Assembly (NCBI RefSeq): GCF_030264275.1
Contig: NZ_CP127165.1
Coordinates: forward strand, 62,001-126,000
From: Marivivens sp. LCG002
GTDB lineage: Bacteria > Pseudomonadota > Alphaproteobacteria > Rhodobacterales > Rhodobacteraceae
Length of the DNA stretch: 64,000 nucleotides
Direction: 5' to 3'
Shown in pieces: positions 17,528-27,109 of the stretch. Both the position numbers and the translations under genes were made by a program. Positions within the stretch are counted from its first letter, which is position 1; the number at the start of each line of letters is the position of its first letter. The notes beneath the pieces are model-generated. The model ran no database searches. It was given only the letters and a program-made list of their open reading frames with translations, and was not told where the DNA came from.

Positions 17528-17540
17528 GTCAAAGTTTGAC
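17528..17540. repeat. Palindrome over the fnrL start codon
   Basis: GTCAAAGTTTGAC is a perfect 6-1-6 inverted repeat that contains the fnrL TTG start codon. It is not an FNR box, whose half-sites (TTGA and TCAA) are arranged the other way round. It could be an operator for another regulator or a small mRNA hairpin masking the start. Confidence 0.4.
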
Positions 17541-18276
17541 GATACCACTGACCAATGAAATCCACTGCGGCGAGTGTCCGATCCGCCATCGGGCGGTCTG
17601 TGCGAAGTGTGACAGCGACGAGCTCGAACGGCTTGAAGCGATCAAGTATTATCGAACCTATGAAGCGGGCCAGACCATTGCCTGGGCGGGCGACGAGATG
17701 AGCTTTCTCGGCTCCGTGGTTCGCGGTGTTGCGACCCTGAGCCAAACGCTCGAAGACGGTCGCACGCAAATGTTGGGGCTTTTGCTCCCCTCGGATTTTA
17801 TCGGCCGACCGGGTCGCAGCGCCTCGGCTTATGACGTGACAGCCGTGAGCGAAGTGACGCTTTGCTGTTTTCGTCGGCGTCCGTTCGAACAGTTGATGGC
17901 CGTTACCCCGCATGTTGCCGAACGGCTTTTGGACATGACGCTGGACGAGCTCGATGCAGCGCGCGAATGGATGCTGATCCTCGGGCGCAAAACGGCGCGG
18001 GAAAAAATCGCGAGCCTTTTGGCCATCATCGCGCGACGCGAATCCACTTTGACGATGGGTAATCTCAAGGGGCGTATCGAAATCAACTTGCCCCTCACGC
18101 GTGAAGCGATGGCCGATTATCTTGGCCTCACGCTCGAAACGGTGAGCCGTCAGATTTCGGCGCTCAAGCGAGAGGGGATCATCACGCTCGACGGCAAGCG
18201 CAAAATCCTTGTCGAGGACTTTGAAGCGCTGCTCGCCGAGACCGGTGACGATATGGACGGTGGTCTGATCGCCTGA
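17536..18276 (+). CDS. fnrL: FnrL-type oxygen-sensing transcription regulator
   Basis: This 246-aa Crp/Fnr regulator has N-terminal cysteines 11, 14, 22 and 25 in IHCGECPIRHRAVCAKC, which with a cysteine near 115 (VTLCCFRR) can hold an oxygen-labile 4Fe-4S cluster. A cyclic-nucleotide-fold domain is followed by a C-terminal helix-turn-helix at about 195-215 (TREAMADYLGLTLETVSRQI), whose E..SR contacts read TTGAT. The start is TTG at 17536; no ATG is available in frame. Its probable targets here are the two FNR boxes upstream of ccoN/usp and ccoG. Confidence 0.94.
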   Translation: MTIPLTNEIHCGECPIRHRAVCAKCDSDELERLEAIKYYRTYEAGQTIAWAGDEMSFLGSVVRGVATLSQTLEDGRTQMLGLLLPSDFIGRPGRSASAYDVTAVSEVTLCCFRRRPFEQLMAVTPHVAERLLDMTLDELDAAREWMLILGRKTAREKIASLLAIIARRESTLTMGNLKGRIEINLPLTREAMADYLGLTLETVSRQISALKREGIITLDGKRKILVEDFEALLAETGDDMDGGLIA

Positions 18277-18302
18277 TCCGAATTTTATCGCGTTGTGGCG
18301 CA

Positions 18303-19145
18303 TTAGTGCGCCATAACGAGCGGTATTTTTGTATATTCGAGCAAATCCCGCGTCGCGCCGCCAAGGATCGACTCGCGGAAGCGCGAGTGGCCATAGGCGC
18401 CCATCACGATGGCATCGATAGCGTGATCGATTGCGAAACGGGTCAGAACCTCGGAAATGCGCGGCATCGTTCTGGCAAGGATCGAGACTTCGGCTTTGAC
18501 CCCGTGGCGCGCAAGCATCAAGCAAATCGCCCCTCCGGGATCAGAGCGTTCGGGAGAATGCGCAGGCGGGTCGACCATCACGATATGGACGCGGTGCGCC
18601 TGTTTGAGCACGGGCAGGGCGGCACGGATGGCGGCAAAGGATTCACTGCTTTCATTCCACGCGACCAGAACCTGACGGAAGGGCTCTCCTGAAAGAACCT
18701 CACCGTGCGGAATGACCAGAACGGGCGCGCCAGACCCGAAGAGTTCTGCTTCCAGAACCGTTACGTGTAGCGGGTTCTTTTGGGGGCCATAGGGTTTGGC
18801 GGCAACGACGATGTCGCAATAGCTCGCAAGCCGCGCAACCATGGCCTCGATCCCCATTTGCGGCACCACCGAAGGAATGACCGCCAAGGGACCATAGTCT
18901 TTGGGCAGAAGCGCAGTCACCCAAGCGGCAAGCTCTTCGGCGCTCTGGCGGGCGTCTTCAAGTGCGTTCACCGCAAGACTTGCCGCGCTCCCGATGGGAA
19001 CGGCTTCGAAACGGGCGGGATCGATTCCGATGCAGTGCACGTCAAGATGCGCACCGCCTGCAACGGCGAGATTGAAGGCGCTCATCAGGGCATCATGGTC
19101 GGCTTCTTGATCGGTAACTACGACCGAAATCGTTTTGTAAGCCAT
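18303..19145 (-). CDS. Universal stress protein, tandem UspA domains
   Basis: This 280-aa protein has two UspA-like halves. The first (1-140) starts MAYKTISVVVTDQEADHDAL. The second (about 150-280) ends with the nucleotide-binding signature IVMGAYGHSRFRESILGGAT. Tandem Usp proteins beside fnrL and ccoNOQP are common in Rhodobacterales and respond to low oxygen or stress; the exact role is unknown. The ATG at 19145 follows GGGAGAGCAACCG. The FNR box at 19233-19246 lies in the shared divergent region and may also control this gene. It converges on fnrL. Confidence 0.88.
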   Translation of the reverse strand: MAYKTISVVVTDQEADHDALMSAFNLAVAGGAHLDVHCIGIDPARFEAVPIGSAASLAVNALEDARQSAEELAAWVTALLPKDYGPLAVIPSVVPQMGIEAMVARLASYCDIVVAAKPYGPQKNPLHVTVLEAELFGSGAPVLVIPHGEVLSGEPFRQVLVAWNESSESFAAIRAALPVLKQAHRVHIVMVDPPAHSPERSDPGGAICLMLARHGVKAEVSILARTMPRISEVLTRFAIDHAIDAIVMGAYGHSRFRESILGGATRDLLEYTKIPLVMAH

Positions 19146-19232
19146 CGGTTGCTCTCCCAAGTCGACGAATTGGATGGGGGAATCCCCTCCGTTCACTAGA
19201 AAAAGGACTATCAGAGCTTGGCGTCTGAAAAC

Positions 19233-19246
19233 TTGACATGGATCAA
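19233..19246 (+). promoter_or_regulatory. FNR box upstream of ccoNOQP (and divergent usp)
   Basis: TTGACATGGATCAA matches the FNR consensus TTGAT-N4-ATCAA with one mismatch, in the second base of a half-site core. It is 90 bases upstream of ccoN and 87 bases upstream of usp. It implies activation by FnrL at low oxygen, as established for ccoNOQP in Rhodobacter. Confidence 0.85.
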
Positions 19247-19336
19247 GGCGGCGATCTCTCGCGAATGTGAAACCCCTAACCAGAGCTGAACAGCCTGCGC
19301 ACGATTCTGCGTGGGCGAAATAAGGGAACGCTTGTT

Positions 19337-20929
19337 ATGTGGGATTGGATCAAGATCGCGGTCTTTGGCATTATTGCCTTGCTGGCCGCACTCGCCGCGA
19401 ACTTCGCGCGCGACCTGGCGTATCAGGTCCACGCGTTGATCGTGATGGCCGTCGCTGCTGGCATGTTCATCTGGACTGTCCGCCGCACAGGAGAACCTTC
19501 GGTGCCTGCACCGACCGGTTATAATGATGGCGTCATTCGTTATGGTGTTATCGCAACTGCTTTTTGGGGCCTTGCCGGTTTTCTGGTTGGCACCTTTATC
19601 GCTTTTCAGTTGGCCTTTCCGGCGCTGAACTTTGAATTTCTTCAAGGCTTCGGCAACTTCGGTCGCCTTCGCCCGCTGCACACTTCGGCGGTGATCTTTG
19701 CGTTCGGTGGTAACGCGCTGATCGCGACGTCGTTCTATATCGTGCAGCGCACCTCGGCGACGCGCCTTTGGGGCGGCAACCTTGGTTGGTTTGTGTTCTG
19801 GGGCTACAACCTCTTTATCGTTCTGGCAGCGACGGGCTATCTGCTCGGTGCGACCCAGTCGAAAGAATATGCAGAGCCCGAATGGTATGTCGACCTCTGG
19901 CTGACCGTTGTTTGGGTTGCCTATCTTGCCGTCTTCCTCGGCACGATTATCAAGCGCAAAGAGCCGCACATCTATGTTGCGAACTGGTTCTTCCTATCGT
20001 TCATCGTGACCGTGGCCATGCTCCACGTCGTGAACAACCTCGTTGTTCCGGTATCGATCTTCGGTTCGCGCTCGGTTCAGGTGATGGCAGGTGTTCAGGA
20101 TGCGATGACCCAGTGGTGGTATGGCCACAACGCTGTGGGCTTCTTCCTGACCGCAGGCTTCCTCGGAATGATGTACTACTTCGTGCCCAAACAGGCCGAA
20201 CGCCCCGTCTTTTCGTACAAGCTGTCGATCATCCACTTCTGGGCACTGATCTTCCTCTATATCTGGGCAGGTCCGCACCACCTCCACTACACCGCGCTTC
20301 CCGACTGGGCTTCGACCCTCGGTATGGTGTTCTCGATCATCCTCTGGATGCCGTCCTGGGGTGGTATGATCAACGGTCTGATGACGCTTTCGGGCGCATG
20401 GGACAAGATCCGCACCGACCCGATCATCCGTATGATGGTCTTCTCGCTGGGCTTCTATGGTATGTCCACCTTCGAAGGCCCGATGATGTCGATCCGCGCG
20501 GTGAACTCGCTGTCGCACTATACCGACTGGACCATCGGTCACGTCCACTCCGGCGCTCTTGGCTGGAACGGTATGATCACCTTCGCAGCGCTCTACTTCC
20601 TGACGCCGCGCCTTTGGGGTCGCCAGTCGCTCTATAGCCTCAAGCTTGTGAGCTGGCACTTCTGGCTCGCCACCATCGGTATCGTGCTCTACGCCGGCTC
20701 CATGTGGGTCACGGGCATCATGGAAGGTCTGATGTGGCGTGAAGTCGATGCGCAGGGCTTCCTCGTGAACTCCTTCGCCGACACGGTAAGTGCGAAATTC
20801 CCGATGTATGTCGTTCGCGGCATGGGCGGGGTGCTCTATCTCACCGGCGCGATCATCATGTGCTACAACCTCTGGATGACTGCCTTCAGCAAGCGCGTGC
20901 CTGCTGCAGTCGCCACCCCCGCAGAATAA
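19337..20929 (+). CDS. ccoN: cbb3-type cytochrome c oxidase subunit I
   Basis: This 530-aa catalytic subunit of the high-affinity cbb3 oxidase carries a low-spin heme b and the heme b3-CuB centre. It has about twelve membrane helices with the expected histidines, for example [42 protein letters not shown] and [19 protein letters not shown]. It couples oxygen reduction to proton pumping at very low oxygen. It is the first gene of ccoNOQP, 12 bases ahead of ccoO, under the FNR box at 19233. An initial extra helix ([20 protein letters not shown]) is present, as in other alphaproteobacteria. Confidence 0.97.
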   Translation: MWDWIKIAVFGIIALLAALAANFARDLAYQVHALIVMAVAAGMFIWTVRRTGEPSVPAPTGYNDGVIRYGVIATAFWGLAGFLVGTFIAFQLAFPALNFEFLQGFGNFGRLRPLHTSAVIFAFGGNALIATSFYIVQRTSATRLWGGNLGWFVFWGYNLFIVLAATGYLLGATQSKEYAEPEWYVDLWLTVVWVAYLAVFLGTIIKRKEPHIYVANWFFLSFIVTVAMLHVVNNLVVPVSIFGSRSVQVMAGVQDAMTQWWYGHNAVGFFLTAGFLGMMYYFVPKQAERPVFSYKLSIIHFWALIFLYIWAGPHHLHYTALPDWASTLGMVFSIILWMPSWGGMINGLMTLSGAWDKIRTDPIIRMMVFSLGFYGMSTFEGPMMSIRAVNSLSHYTDWTIGHVHSGALGWNGMITFAALYFLTPRLWGRQSLYSLKLVSWHFWLATIGIVLYAGSMWVTGIMEGLMWREVDAQGFLVNSFADTVSAKFPMYVVRGMGGVLYLTGAIIMCYNLWMTAFSKRVPAAVATPAE

Positions 20930-20941
20930 GGAGAACTGATT

Positions 20942-21667
20942 ATGGGTATCCTTGATCGCCATAAGGTTCTTGAGAAAAACGCCACTCTGCTGCTTATCGG
21001 TAGCCTTGCAGTGGTCACTATCGGCGGGATCGTTGAAATCGCTCCGCTGTTCTATCTGGAAAACACCATCGAGGATGTAGAGGGCGTTCGCCCCTACTCC
21101 CCGCTGGAGCTGGCAGGTCGCGAGATCTACATCCGTGAGGGGTGCTACGTCTGTCACAGCCAGATGATCCGTCCGATGCGCGACGAGGTCGAGCGCTATG
21201 GTCACTATAGCCTCGCAGCCGAGTCCAAATACGACCACCCCTTCCAGTGGGGGTCGAAGCGGACGGGTCCCGACCTTGCACGTGTCGGTGGTCGCTATTC
21301 CGACGAATGGCATGTCGACCACCTCACAAACCCGCAATCGGTCGTGCCCGAGTCGGTCATGCCGAAGTATGGCTTCCTTGCGAATGCCGTCATCGAGCCG
21401 ACCTACATCACAGACCTGATGGAAACGCATGCGATTGTGGGCGTTCCCTACACCGAAGAGATGATCGCAGAAGCCCAGGCCGACTTCCTTGTGCAAGTCG
21501 ATCCCGACGGCGACTACGATGGTCTTGTCGAGCGTTATCCGGGTGCAGTGGTAAGCAACTTTGATGGCCAAGACGCCGTGACCGAAATGGACGCGTTGAT
21601 CGCCTATCTCCAGATGCTTGGCACTTTGGTCGACTTCTCGACCTTTACCCCCGACGCAAGCCGGTAA
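20942..21667 (+). CDS. ccoO: cbb3-type cytochrome c oxidase subunit II (mono-heme)
   Basis: This 241-aa membrane-anchored cytochrome c carries electrons to CcoN. One N-terminal helix (about residues 14-36) anchors a periplasmic domain with the heme c site CYVCHSQM (cysteines 68 and 71, histidine 72). A methionine ligand region near [11 protein letters not shown] is present. It follows ccoN by 12 bases with GGAG before the ATG and is followed eleven bases later by ccoQ. Confidence 0.97.
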   Translation: MGILDRHKVLEKNATLLLIGSLAVVTIGGIVEIAPLFYLENTIEDVEGVRPYSPLELAGREIYIREGCYVCHSQMIRPMRDEVERYGHYSLAAESKYDHPFQWGSKRTGPDLARVGGRYSDEWHVDHLTNPQSVVPESVMPKYGFLANAVIEPTYITDLMETHAIVGVPYTEEMIAEAQADFLVQVDPDGDYDGLVERYPGAVVSNFDGQDAVTEMDALIAYLQMLGTLVDFSTFTPDASR

Positions 21668-21678
21668 GGGAGGGCGTG

Positions 21679-21876
21679 ATGAACTATCACATCCTACGTG
21701 AAATCGCAGACAGCTGGGTTCTTCTGGCGCTGTTCCTCTTCTTCGTGGGCGTGTTTTTCTGGGCTTGGCGCCCGGGAAGCCGCGCCACCCACGATGACGC
21801 CGCTGCGGTTGTTTTCCGCAACGAGGACGCGCCTGCCCAAGACAGCAACATCGAAGGTGCGGAGGCTCGGGTATGA
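21679..21876 (+). CDS. ccoQ: cbb3-type cytochrome c oxidase subunit CcoQ
   Basis: This 65-aa single-span protein stabilises the cbb3 complex. The helix at about residues 10-31 (SWVLLALFLFFVGVFFWAWRPG) is followed by a short polar tail, the standard CcoQ/FixQ layout. AAGGGAGGG precedes the start; a GTG three bases earlier (21676) is equally well placed, so the start is uncertain by one codon. Its stop overlaps the ccoP start (ATGA), as expected for coupled translation. Confidence 0.92.
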   Translation: MNYHILREIADSWVLLALFLFFVGVFFWAWRPGSRATHDDAAAVVFRNEDAPAQDSNIEGAEARV

Positions 21877-22751
21877 GCAAGAAGACGCAAGATAAACACG
21901 AAGTCGAGACGACCGGCCACAGCTGGGACGGTATCGAAGAATACAACAATCCTCTCCCGCGTTGGTGGGTTTGGGTCTTCTATGCGACCATCGTTTGGGG
22001 GATCTGGTACACGATCGCCTATCCTGCTTGGCCGATGCTCAAGGGCGCGACGGCAGGCTATCTCGGCTTCTCGACCCGCGCGGACGTTGCCGCCGATATC
22101 GCAGCCGTCGAAGAGCAGAACGCCGCTCTGACCACCGAGCTTGCCTCGATCGATCTGACGACGCTTGCGGATAATGCCGAGCTTCATCAGTTCGCCATCA
22201 ACGGTGGTGCCGCCGTGTTCCGTGCCAACTGTTCGCAGTGCCACGGCTCGGGTGCCGCAGGTGCCAAGGGTTATCCGAACCTTCTGGATAACGACTGGCT
22301 CTGGGGTGGCAGCATCGAAGACATCGCTTTCACGGTCACGCACGGTATCCGCAACGAACAGTCGGGCGATGCCCGCTGGGTCGAGATGCCCGCCTTTGGC
22401 GACATCCTCGAAGAAGGCGAGATCGACGCGGTTGTGAACCATGTCCTTTCGATTTCGGGTCAAGAAGCCGATGCGACCCTCGCAGCGGCAGGCGAGCCCC
22501 TTTTCCTCGACAACTGTGCCTCGTGCCACGGTGATGCAGGCGAAGGCAATCGTGACTTCGGTGCACCGACGCTCAACGATGCGATCTGGCTTTATGGCGG
22601 TGACTTCGACACGCTCAAGGAAACCGTCACCAAAGCACGCTTTGGCGTGATGCCCGCATGGAGCGAAGAATTCCGCCCCGGTGTCGGCCTCACGGCTGCC
22701 GAAATCAACGCTGTTGCGGCTTACGTCCATCAGCTCGGCGGCGGCGAGTAA
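21873..22751 (+). CDS. ccoP: cbb3-type cytochrome c oxidase subunit III (di-heme)
   Basis: This 292-aa di-heme cytochrome c passes electrons to CcoO. The N terminus has the TGHSWDGIEEYNNPLPRWW motif typical of CcoP, then one membrane helix (about 31-50). Two heme c domains follow, with CSQCHG (120-124) and CASCHG (215-219). Methionine ligands are probably in WVEMPAFG and GVMPAW. It is the last gene of ccoNOQP, with a terminator about 110 bases downstream. Confidence 0.97.
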   Translation: MSKKTQDKHEVETTGHSWDGIEEYNNPLPRWWVWVFYATIVWGIWYTIAYPAWPMLKGATAGYLGFSTRADVAADIAAVEEQNAALTTELASIDLTTLADNAELHQFAINGGAAVFRANCSQCHGSGAAGAKGYPNLLDNDWLWGGSIEDIAFTVTHGIRNEQSGDARWVEMPAFGDILEEGEIDAVVNHVLSISGQEADATLAAAGEPLFLDNCASCHGDAGEGNRDFGAPTLNDAIWLYGGDFDTLKETVTKARFGVMPAWSEEFRPGVGLTAAEINAVAAYVHQLGGGE

Positions 22752-22862
22752 CCACAAGCAGAATACCCGGCGGCGTGTTGCAGCCACGCCGCCCGGTTCC
22801 ATCGGTCCAGCCCCTGTTCGCGCATGACGCAGGACTGATGGCTCCCTCTGGCGAGAGGGCGG

Positions 22863-22898
22863 AACCTCCGGTCGGGAATTTTCCCCGCACCGGAGGTT
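22863..22898 (+). terminator. Terminator after ccoNOQP
   Basis: AACCTCCGGT (22863-22872) and ACCGGAGGTT (22889-22898) form a perfect 10-bp stem. The loop can itself extend as CGGGAATTTTCCCCG. The right arm is followed by TT, giving a short TTTT tract. It separates ccoP from the FNR box of the ccoG operon. Confidence 0.75.
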
Positions 22899-22937
22899 TT
22901 CGCATTCCAGCGGCCTTTGTTCACAGTTGGCACAATC

Positions 22938-22951
22938 TTGATCTGGGTCAA
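22938..22951 (+). promoter_or_regulatory. FNR box upstream of ccoGHIS
   Basis: TTGATCTGGGTCAA matches TTGAT-N4-ATCAA with one mismatch. It is 65 bases upstream of the ccoG ATG and downstream of the ccoP terminator. It implies that FnrL separately activates the assembly genes. Confidence 0.87.
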
Positions 22952-23016
22952 AGAAGGTGACTCGGAGCCGTGCAAAAAGGACCATGCGAACAGATCTGAA
23001 ATTTTAGGATTCCTTT

Positions 23017-24444
23017 ATGTCCTCCTCCGATACACCGCCGTCCCTTTACGCCGCTCGGGAACCTGTTTTCCCGCGCCGTGTCTCGGGTTTTTTCCGCTCG
23101 ATGAAGTGGGTCATCATGGCCGTCACTTTGGGCATCTATTACCTCACCCCCTGGATCAGGTGGGACCGTGGGCCGGAATTGCCCGATCAAGCGGTTCTGG
23201 TCGACCTTGCAGGTCGGCGGTTCTTTTTCTTCTGGATCGAGATTTGGCCTCAGGAGTTCTATTTCGTCGCAGGCCTTCTTATCATGGCGGGTCTGGGGCT
23301 GTTTCTGTTTACCTCGGCGCTTGGTCGCGTCTGGTGCGGTTATGCTTGCCCCCAGACGGTCTGGACCGATTTGTTCATCCTCGTCGAGCGTTGGGTCGAG
23401 GGCGACCGCAATGCACGGGTCCGTTTGTGGAATGCCAAATGGGACCTACGCAAGTTCCGTCTTCGCATCACGAAATGGGTCATCTGGGTTCTGATCGCTC
23501 TCGCAACGGGTGGTGCTTGGGTCTTTTATTTCACTGATGCGCCGACGCTTTTCACCGCTCTCCTGAATGGTACGGCGCACCCCGTCGCTTATACGACGAT
23601 GGCGATCCTGACTGCGACGACCTTTGCCTTTGGCGGGATCGCGCGCGAGCAGATTTGTATCTATGCCTGCCCTTGGCCGCGTATTCAGGCTGCGATGATG
23701 GACGAAGACACCATCACCATCGGCTATCGCGAATGGCGCGGAGAGCCGCGTGGCAAGCTCAAGAAGGGTCAGGAAACGGGCGAGCAGGGCGATTGCATCG
23801 ACTGCATGGCCTGTGTGAACGTTTGCCCGATGGGCATCGACATCCGCGATGGGCAACAGATGGAGTGCATCACCTGCGGCCTGTGTATCGACGCTTGCGA
23901 CGACATGATGGAGAAGATCGGCAAGCCGCGTGGTTTGATCGACTATCTCGCACTCAAGGACGAAGCGGCAGAGCGTGCAGGTCAGGCCCCGACACCGATC
24001 CTACAGCACATCCTGCGTCCGCGCACGATCCTCTACACCTCTCTCTGGTCGGCTATCGGTGTTGCTCTTGTCTTTGCGCTCTTTATCCGCCCCGAGATCA
24101 ATATGACCGTGGCCCCTGTCCGCAACCCGACCTTTATCGTGCAATCCGACGGCACCATCCGTAATGTCTATGACATCCGTCTCCAGAACAAGCATGGTGA
24201 GGCAAGGCCTTTCGGTCTCTCGGTAAGTAATGGGTCCGATTTGAGCATCGACGTCGAAGGTGTTGACGGCACGCTGGTTACCGTGCCTGCTGACGAAACC
24301 TATCAGGTGCGCGTCTATGTCGACGCCCCTGCGACTTCCGACGCTGCCCATGCAGAGCGCACGCCCTTTACCTTCTGGATCACCGATCTGACCAACAATG
24401 ACCGCGCCTACAAAGAAACCATCTTCAACGGACGGGAGAACTAG
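23017..24444 (+). CDS. ccoG: cbb3 oxidase assembly protein CcoG (FixG/RdxB)
   Basis: This 475-aa inner-membrane iron-sulfur protein has four to five helices. A ferredoxin-like pair of 4Fe-4S motifs lies near the middle (CIDCMACVNVCPMG and CITCGLCIDACD). The C-terminal Ig-like FixG domain (after about residue 360) is periplasmic. CcoG has been shown to reduce copper(II) to copper(I) for cbb3 assembly. An extra conserved WCGYACPQTVW motif lies in helix 2-3. It heads ccoGHIS behind the FNR box at 22938. Confidence 0.95.
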   Translation: MSSSDTPPSLYAAREPVFPRRVSGFFRSMKWVIMAVTLGIYYLTPWIRWDRGPELPDQAVLVDLAGRRFFFFWIEIWPQEFYFVAGLLIMAGLGLFLFTSALGRVWCGYACPQTVWTDLFILVERWVEGDRNARVRLWNAKWDLRKFRLRITKWVIWVLIALATGGAWVFYFTDAPTLFTALLNGTAHPVAYTTMAILTATTFAFGGIAREQICIYACPWPRIQAAMMDEDTITIGYREWRGEPRGKLKKGQETGEQGDCIDCMACVNVCPMGIDIRDGQQMECITCGLCIDACDDMMEKIGKPRGLIDYLALKDEAAERAGQAPTPILQHILRPRTILYTSLWSAIGVALVFALFIRPEINMTVAPVRNPTFIVQSDGTIRNVYDIRLQNKHGEARPFGLSVSNGSDLSIDVEGVDGTLVTVPADETYQVRVYVDAPATSDAAHAERTPFTFWITDLTNNDRAYKETIFNGREN

Positions 24445-24445
24445 G

Positions 24446-24913
24446 ATGACTGCATTTTTCCGCGGCCCGATCACCGGCCCCAAGTTTTTCGCCATCTTCG
24501 CTTCGTTCTTTGTCGTCATCATCTCGGTCAATCTCGTGCTGGCCTATAGCGCGGTAAAAACCTTTCCGGGTCTCGAGGTGAAAAATTCTTATGTGGCGAG
24601 CCAAACCTTCGACAAAGATCGCCAAGCGCAGGAAGCGCTTGGCTGGACCATCGACGCGCGGGTGCAGCACGGCGAGCTTCATCTGATGATCACCGATGCG
24701 GACGGCAAGCCTGTCGAGGTAAAGTCTGTCAACGGAACCTTTGGCCGTGCCACGAGTGTGCGGGACGACCAAGCGCCCGCATTTGTCTTTGACGGAACGA
24801 TGTATCGTGCGCCTGTGACCACCGCTCCGGGAAACTGGAACCTTCGTTTCGAAGCGCTGGCCCAGGACGGGACCCTGTTCAAACAGCGCGTGGTTGTGAT
24901 CGTAGAAAGCTGA
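24446..24913 (+). CDS. ccoH: cbb3 oxidase assembly protein CcoH (FixH)
   Basis: This 155-aa protein has a single N-terminal membrane anchor (about residues 12-34, FFAIFASFFVVIISVNLVLAYSAV) and a periplasmic FixH domain. LEVKNSYVASQTFDKDRQAQ and the end PGNWNLRFEAL are typical. It is needed for stable cbb3 assembly. The ATG at 24446 follows GGGAGAACTAGG, two bases after the ccoG stop; a longer upstream frame would run inside ccoG. Confidence 0.93.
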   Translation: MTAFFRGPITGPKFFAIFASFFVVIISVNLVLAYSAVKTFPGLEVKNSYVASQTFDKDRQAQEALGWTIDARVQHGELHLMITDADGKPVEVKSVNGTFGRATSVRDDQAPAFVFDGTMYRAPVTTAPGNWNLRFEALAQDGTLFKQRVVVIVES

Positions 24914-24917
24914 GATC

Positions 24918-27107
24918 ATGAGCGTTTCCGAAGTGCCCTCAGTCGCCGCTTGTCCGGCTTGTATCGCGACCCCTCTGGCCATCGAGCGGGCCAAGGGCAC
25001 AGCGGCAACTGCGGATCAGGAGTTTCAACTCTCGTTGCCGACGGTTCATTGTGCGGCCTGTATCTCGGCCATCGAGAATGGCTTGATGGCCACTGACGGC
25101 GTTGCAGATGTGCGCGTCAACCTCACACGCAAACGCGCGACCGTCAAAGTCTCTGCGGGGATTTCGGTCGAAGACATCGTGGAGCGCATCGCCTCTTTCG
25201 GCTATCAGGCCTCGCCGCTGGATATGGCCACGCTGACCGCGGGGGAATCCGACCGCGCGTCTCGGGATCTGGCCATGCGGCTCGGCGTCTCGGGCTTTGC
25301 GATGATGAACGTCATGCTGCTTTCGGTCGCTGTCTGGTCGGGCGCTACCGATGCGACGCGGGATCTCTTTCACTGGATTTCCGCCGGGATCGCGCTTCCG
25401 ACAATCGTGTTCGCGGCGCAACCCTTTTTCAAAAGCGCTTGGTCTGTTCTGAAAGTCGGACGCCTGAACATGGACGTTCCGATCTCGCTCGCCATTTTCT
25501 TGGCTTCGGTCATGTCGGTGTTCGAAACCATGTCGGGTGGTGCGCACGCCTATTTCGATGCTGCTTTGTCGCTGACGTTCTTCTTGCTTGCCGGACGTTA
25601 TCTGGATCAGAGAATGCGCGGTGTGGCTCGGTCAGCGGCGACCGAACTTGCCGCTATGGAGGCGCCGATGGCGCTTCGGTTGAGGAATGGTCATGCCGAG
25701 ACGATTGCCCTCAAACATGTGGTCGTTGGAGATATTCTCCTTGTTCAACCCGGCTCGCGTGTGCCCGTAGACGGCACCATCATCAAAGGCGCAACCGAGC
25801 TTGATCGCGCGTTTCTCACGGGTGAGACGGACCTTGTTCCTGCTGGTGTAGGTGATTTCATCCGTGCAGGCGAGGTGAACCTTACCGGTGCTATCGAAGT
25901 CCGTGCTGATGCCGTCGGTGAAGATACATTGCTTCACGGCTTGGCCGATCTGGTTTCGGTCGCCGAGCAGGCCAAGTCACGATATAACTCGCTCGCGGAT
26001 CGCGCCGCCCGCATTTACGCGCCTTTGGTGCATTTGCTGGCATTGGTCGCTTTCGGGCTTTGGCTCTGGCTCAGCCATGGTGACGTGCGGCTCGCTCTGA
26101 ATATTGCGGTTGCGGTTCTCATCATCACCTGTCCCTGTGCGCTTGGGCTCGCTGTGCCTGCGGTTTCGACCGTTGCCTCGGGACGTTTGTTCAAAGCGGG
26201 GCTCTTGGTCAAACACGCGAGCGCGCTCGAAAGGCTTGCCGAAGTGGACCACGTGGTCTTTGACAAAACGGGCACTTTGACCCTCGGACGGCCGAGTTTT
26301 CATAGCGCACATCAATTGAGCAAAGAATCTCTTGCGATAATGCACGCCTTGGCCCAAAGTTCGGCGCATCCGCGATCCAAAGCGATCGTAGAAGTGACGA
26401 AAGACATGTCTTTACCTTGGGTAAACTTGTCGGATATCACCGAATTGCCCGGACAAGGCGTTGAGGGTCAGTGGGAGGAGCTGACTGTCCGACTTGGCCG
26501 GGCAAGCTGGGTGACGAATACTCCCCAGAGCAAGGGCACGATGTTCATGGTTGAAGGCCATGAACCCGTGCAGCTTTCTTTTGAAGATGCGCTACGACCC
26601 GGTGCGCGGGAACTTGTCCAAACGCTTCGCGAGCGCGGGATTCCGATGACCCTATTGTCCGGTGACACCGAGGCCGTTGTTGCCGATCTTGCCCGTGATC
26701 TTGGGATTCCCGCCTATCAGGCGGACATGATGCCCGATGAAAAGGTTGCGGCTGTGCAGTCGCTTCAGGCCAAGGGTGCCAAGGTTTTGATGATCGGGGA
26801 CGGCCTCAATGACACCGCTGCGCTTGCTTCGGCACATGTGTCGGCGGCGCCTGCCTCGGCGCTCGAAGCCACCCGAGTCGCTTCGGATTTTGTTCTGGTG
26901 TCCCAAGATTTGTCGAATATCGGGCGTGCCATGCGCCTCTCGAAGTCTGCAAGAACGCGTATTCTGGAGAATTTTGCCGTCGCGGCTGTCTACAATTTGA
27001 TAGCGGTGCCCATTGCGTTCATGGGTTTTGCAACTCCGCTTGCTGCGGCAATTGCGATGTCGACGTCTTCGATTATAGTTTCCCTTAATGCATTAAGGGT
27101 TCGATAA
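24918..27107 (+). CDS. ccoI: Copper-exporting P1B ATPase CcoI (FixI)
   Basis: This 729-aa copper ATPase supplies copper for the CuB centre of cbb3 oxidase. It has an N-terminal CPAC pair (residues 12-15) and an HMA domain with HCAACISAIENG (cysteines 45 and 48). The membrane metal site is TCPCALGLAVP, followed by the phosphorylation motif DKTGTLTLG and the hinge GDGLNDTAALA. CcoI-type pumps are slower than CopA and serve assembly rather than detoxification. It lies four bases after ccoH and two bases before ccoS. Confidence 0.95.
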   Translation: MSVSEVPSVAACPACIATPLAIERAKGTAATADQEFQLSLPTVHCAACISAIENGLMATDGVADVRVNLTRKRATVKVSAGISVEDIVERIASFGYQASPLDMATLTAGESDRASRDLAMRLGVSGFAMMNVMLLSVAVWSGATDATRDLFHWISAGIALPTIVFAAQPFFKSAWSVLKVGRLNMDVPISLAIFLASVMSVFETMSGGAHAYFDAALSLTFFLLAGRYLDQRMRGVARSAATELAAMEAPMALRLRNGHAETIALKHVVVGDILLVQPGSRVPVDGTIIKGATELDRAFLTGETDLVPAGVGDFIRAGEVNLTGAIEVRADAVGEDTLLHGLADLVSVAEQAKSRYNSLADRAARIYAPLVHLLALVAFGLWLWLSHGDVRLALNIAVAVLIITCPCALGLAVPAVSTVASGRLFKAGLLVKHASALERLAEVDHVVFDKTGTLTLGRPSFHSAHQLSKESLAIMHALAQSSAHPRSKAIVEVTKDMSLPWVNLSDITELPGQGVEGQWEELTVRLGRASWVTNTPQSKGTMFMVEGHEPVQLSFEDALRPGARELVQTLRERGIPMTLLSGDTEAVVADLARDLGIPAYQADMMPDEKVAAVQSLQAKGAKVLMIGDGLNDTAALASAHVSAAPASALEATRVASDFVLVSQDLSNIGRAMRLSKSARTRILENFAVAAVYNLIAVPIAFMGFATPLAAAIAMSTSSIIVSLNALRVR

Positions 27108-27109
27108 CG

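Noticed and set aside
18296-18313. Hairpin TGGCGCA/TGCGCCA between fnrL and usp
   Set aside because: A 7-bp stem overlaps the usp stop codon and lacks a T-run in both directions; too weak to call a terminator.
19994-21949. A 651-codon open frame on the minus strand across ccoNO
   Set aside because: It lies antisense to ccoN, ccoO and ccoQ, whose motifs are unambiguous. The product is rich in histidine, arginine and aspartate as expected from antisense GC-rich codons.
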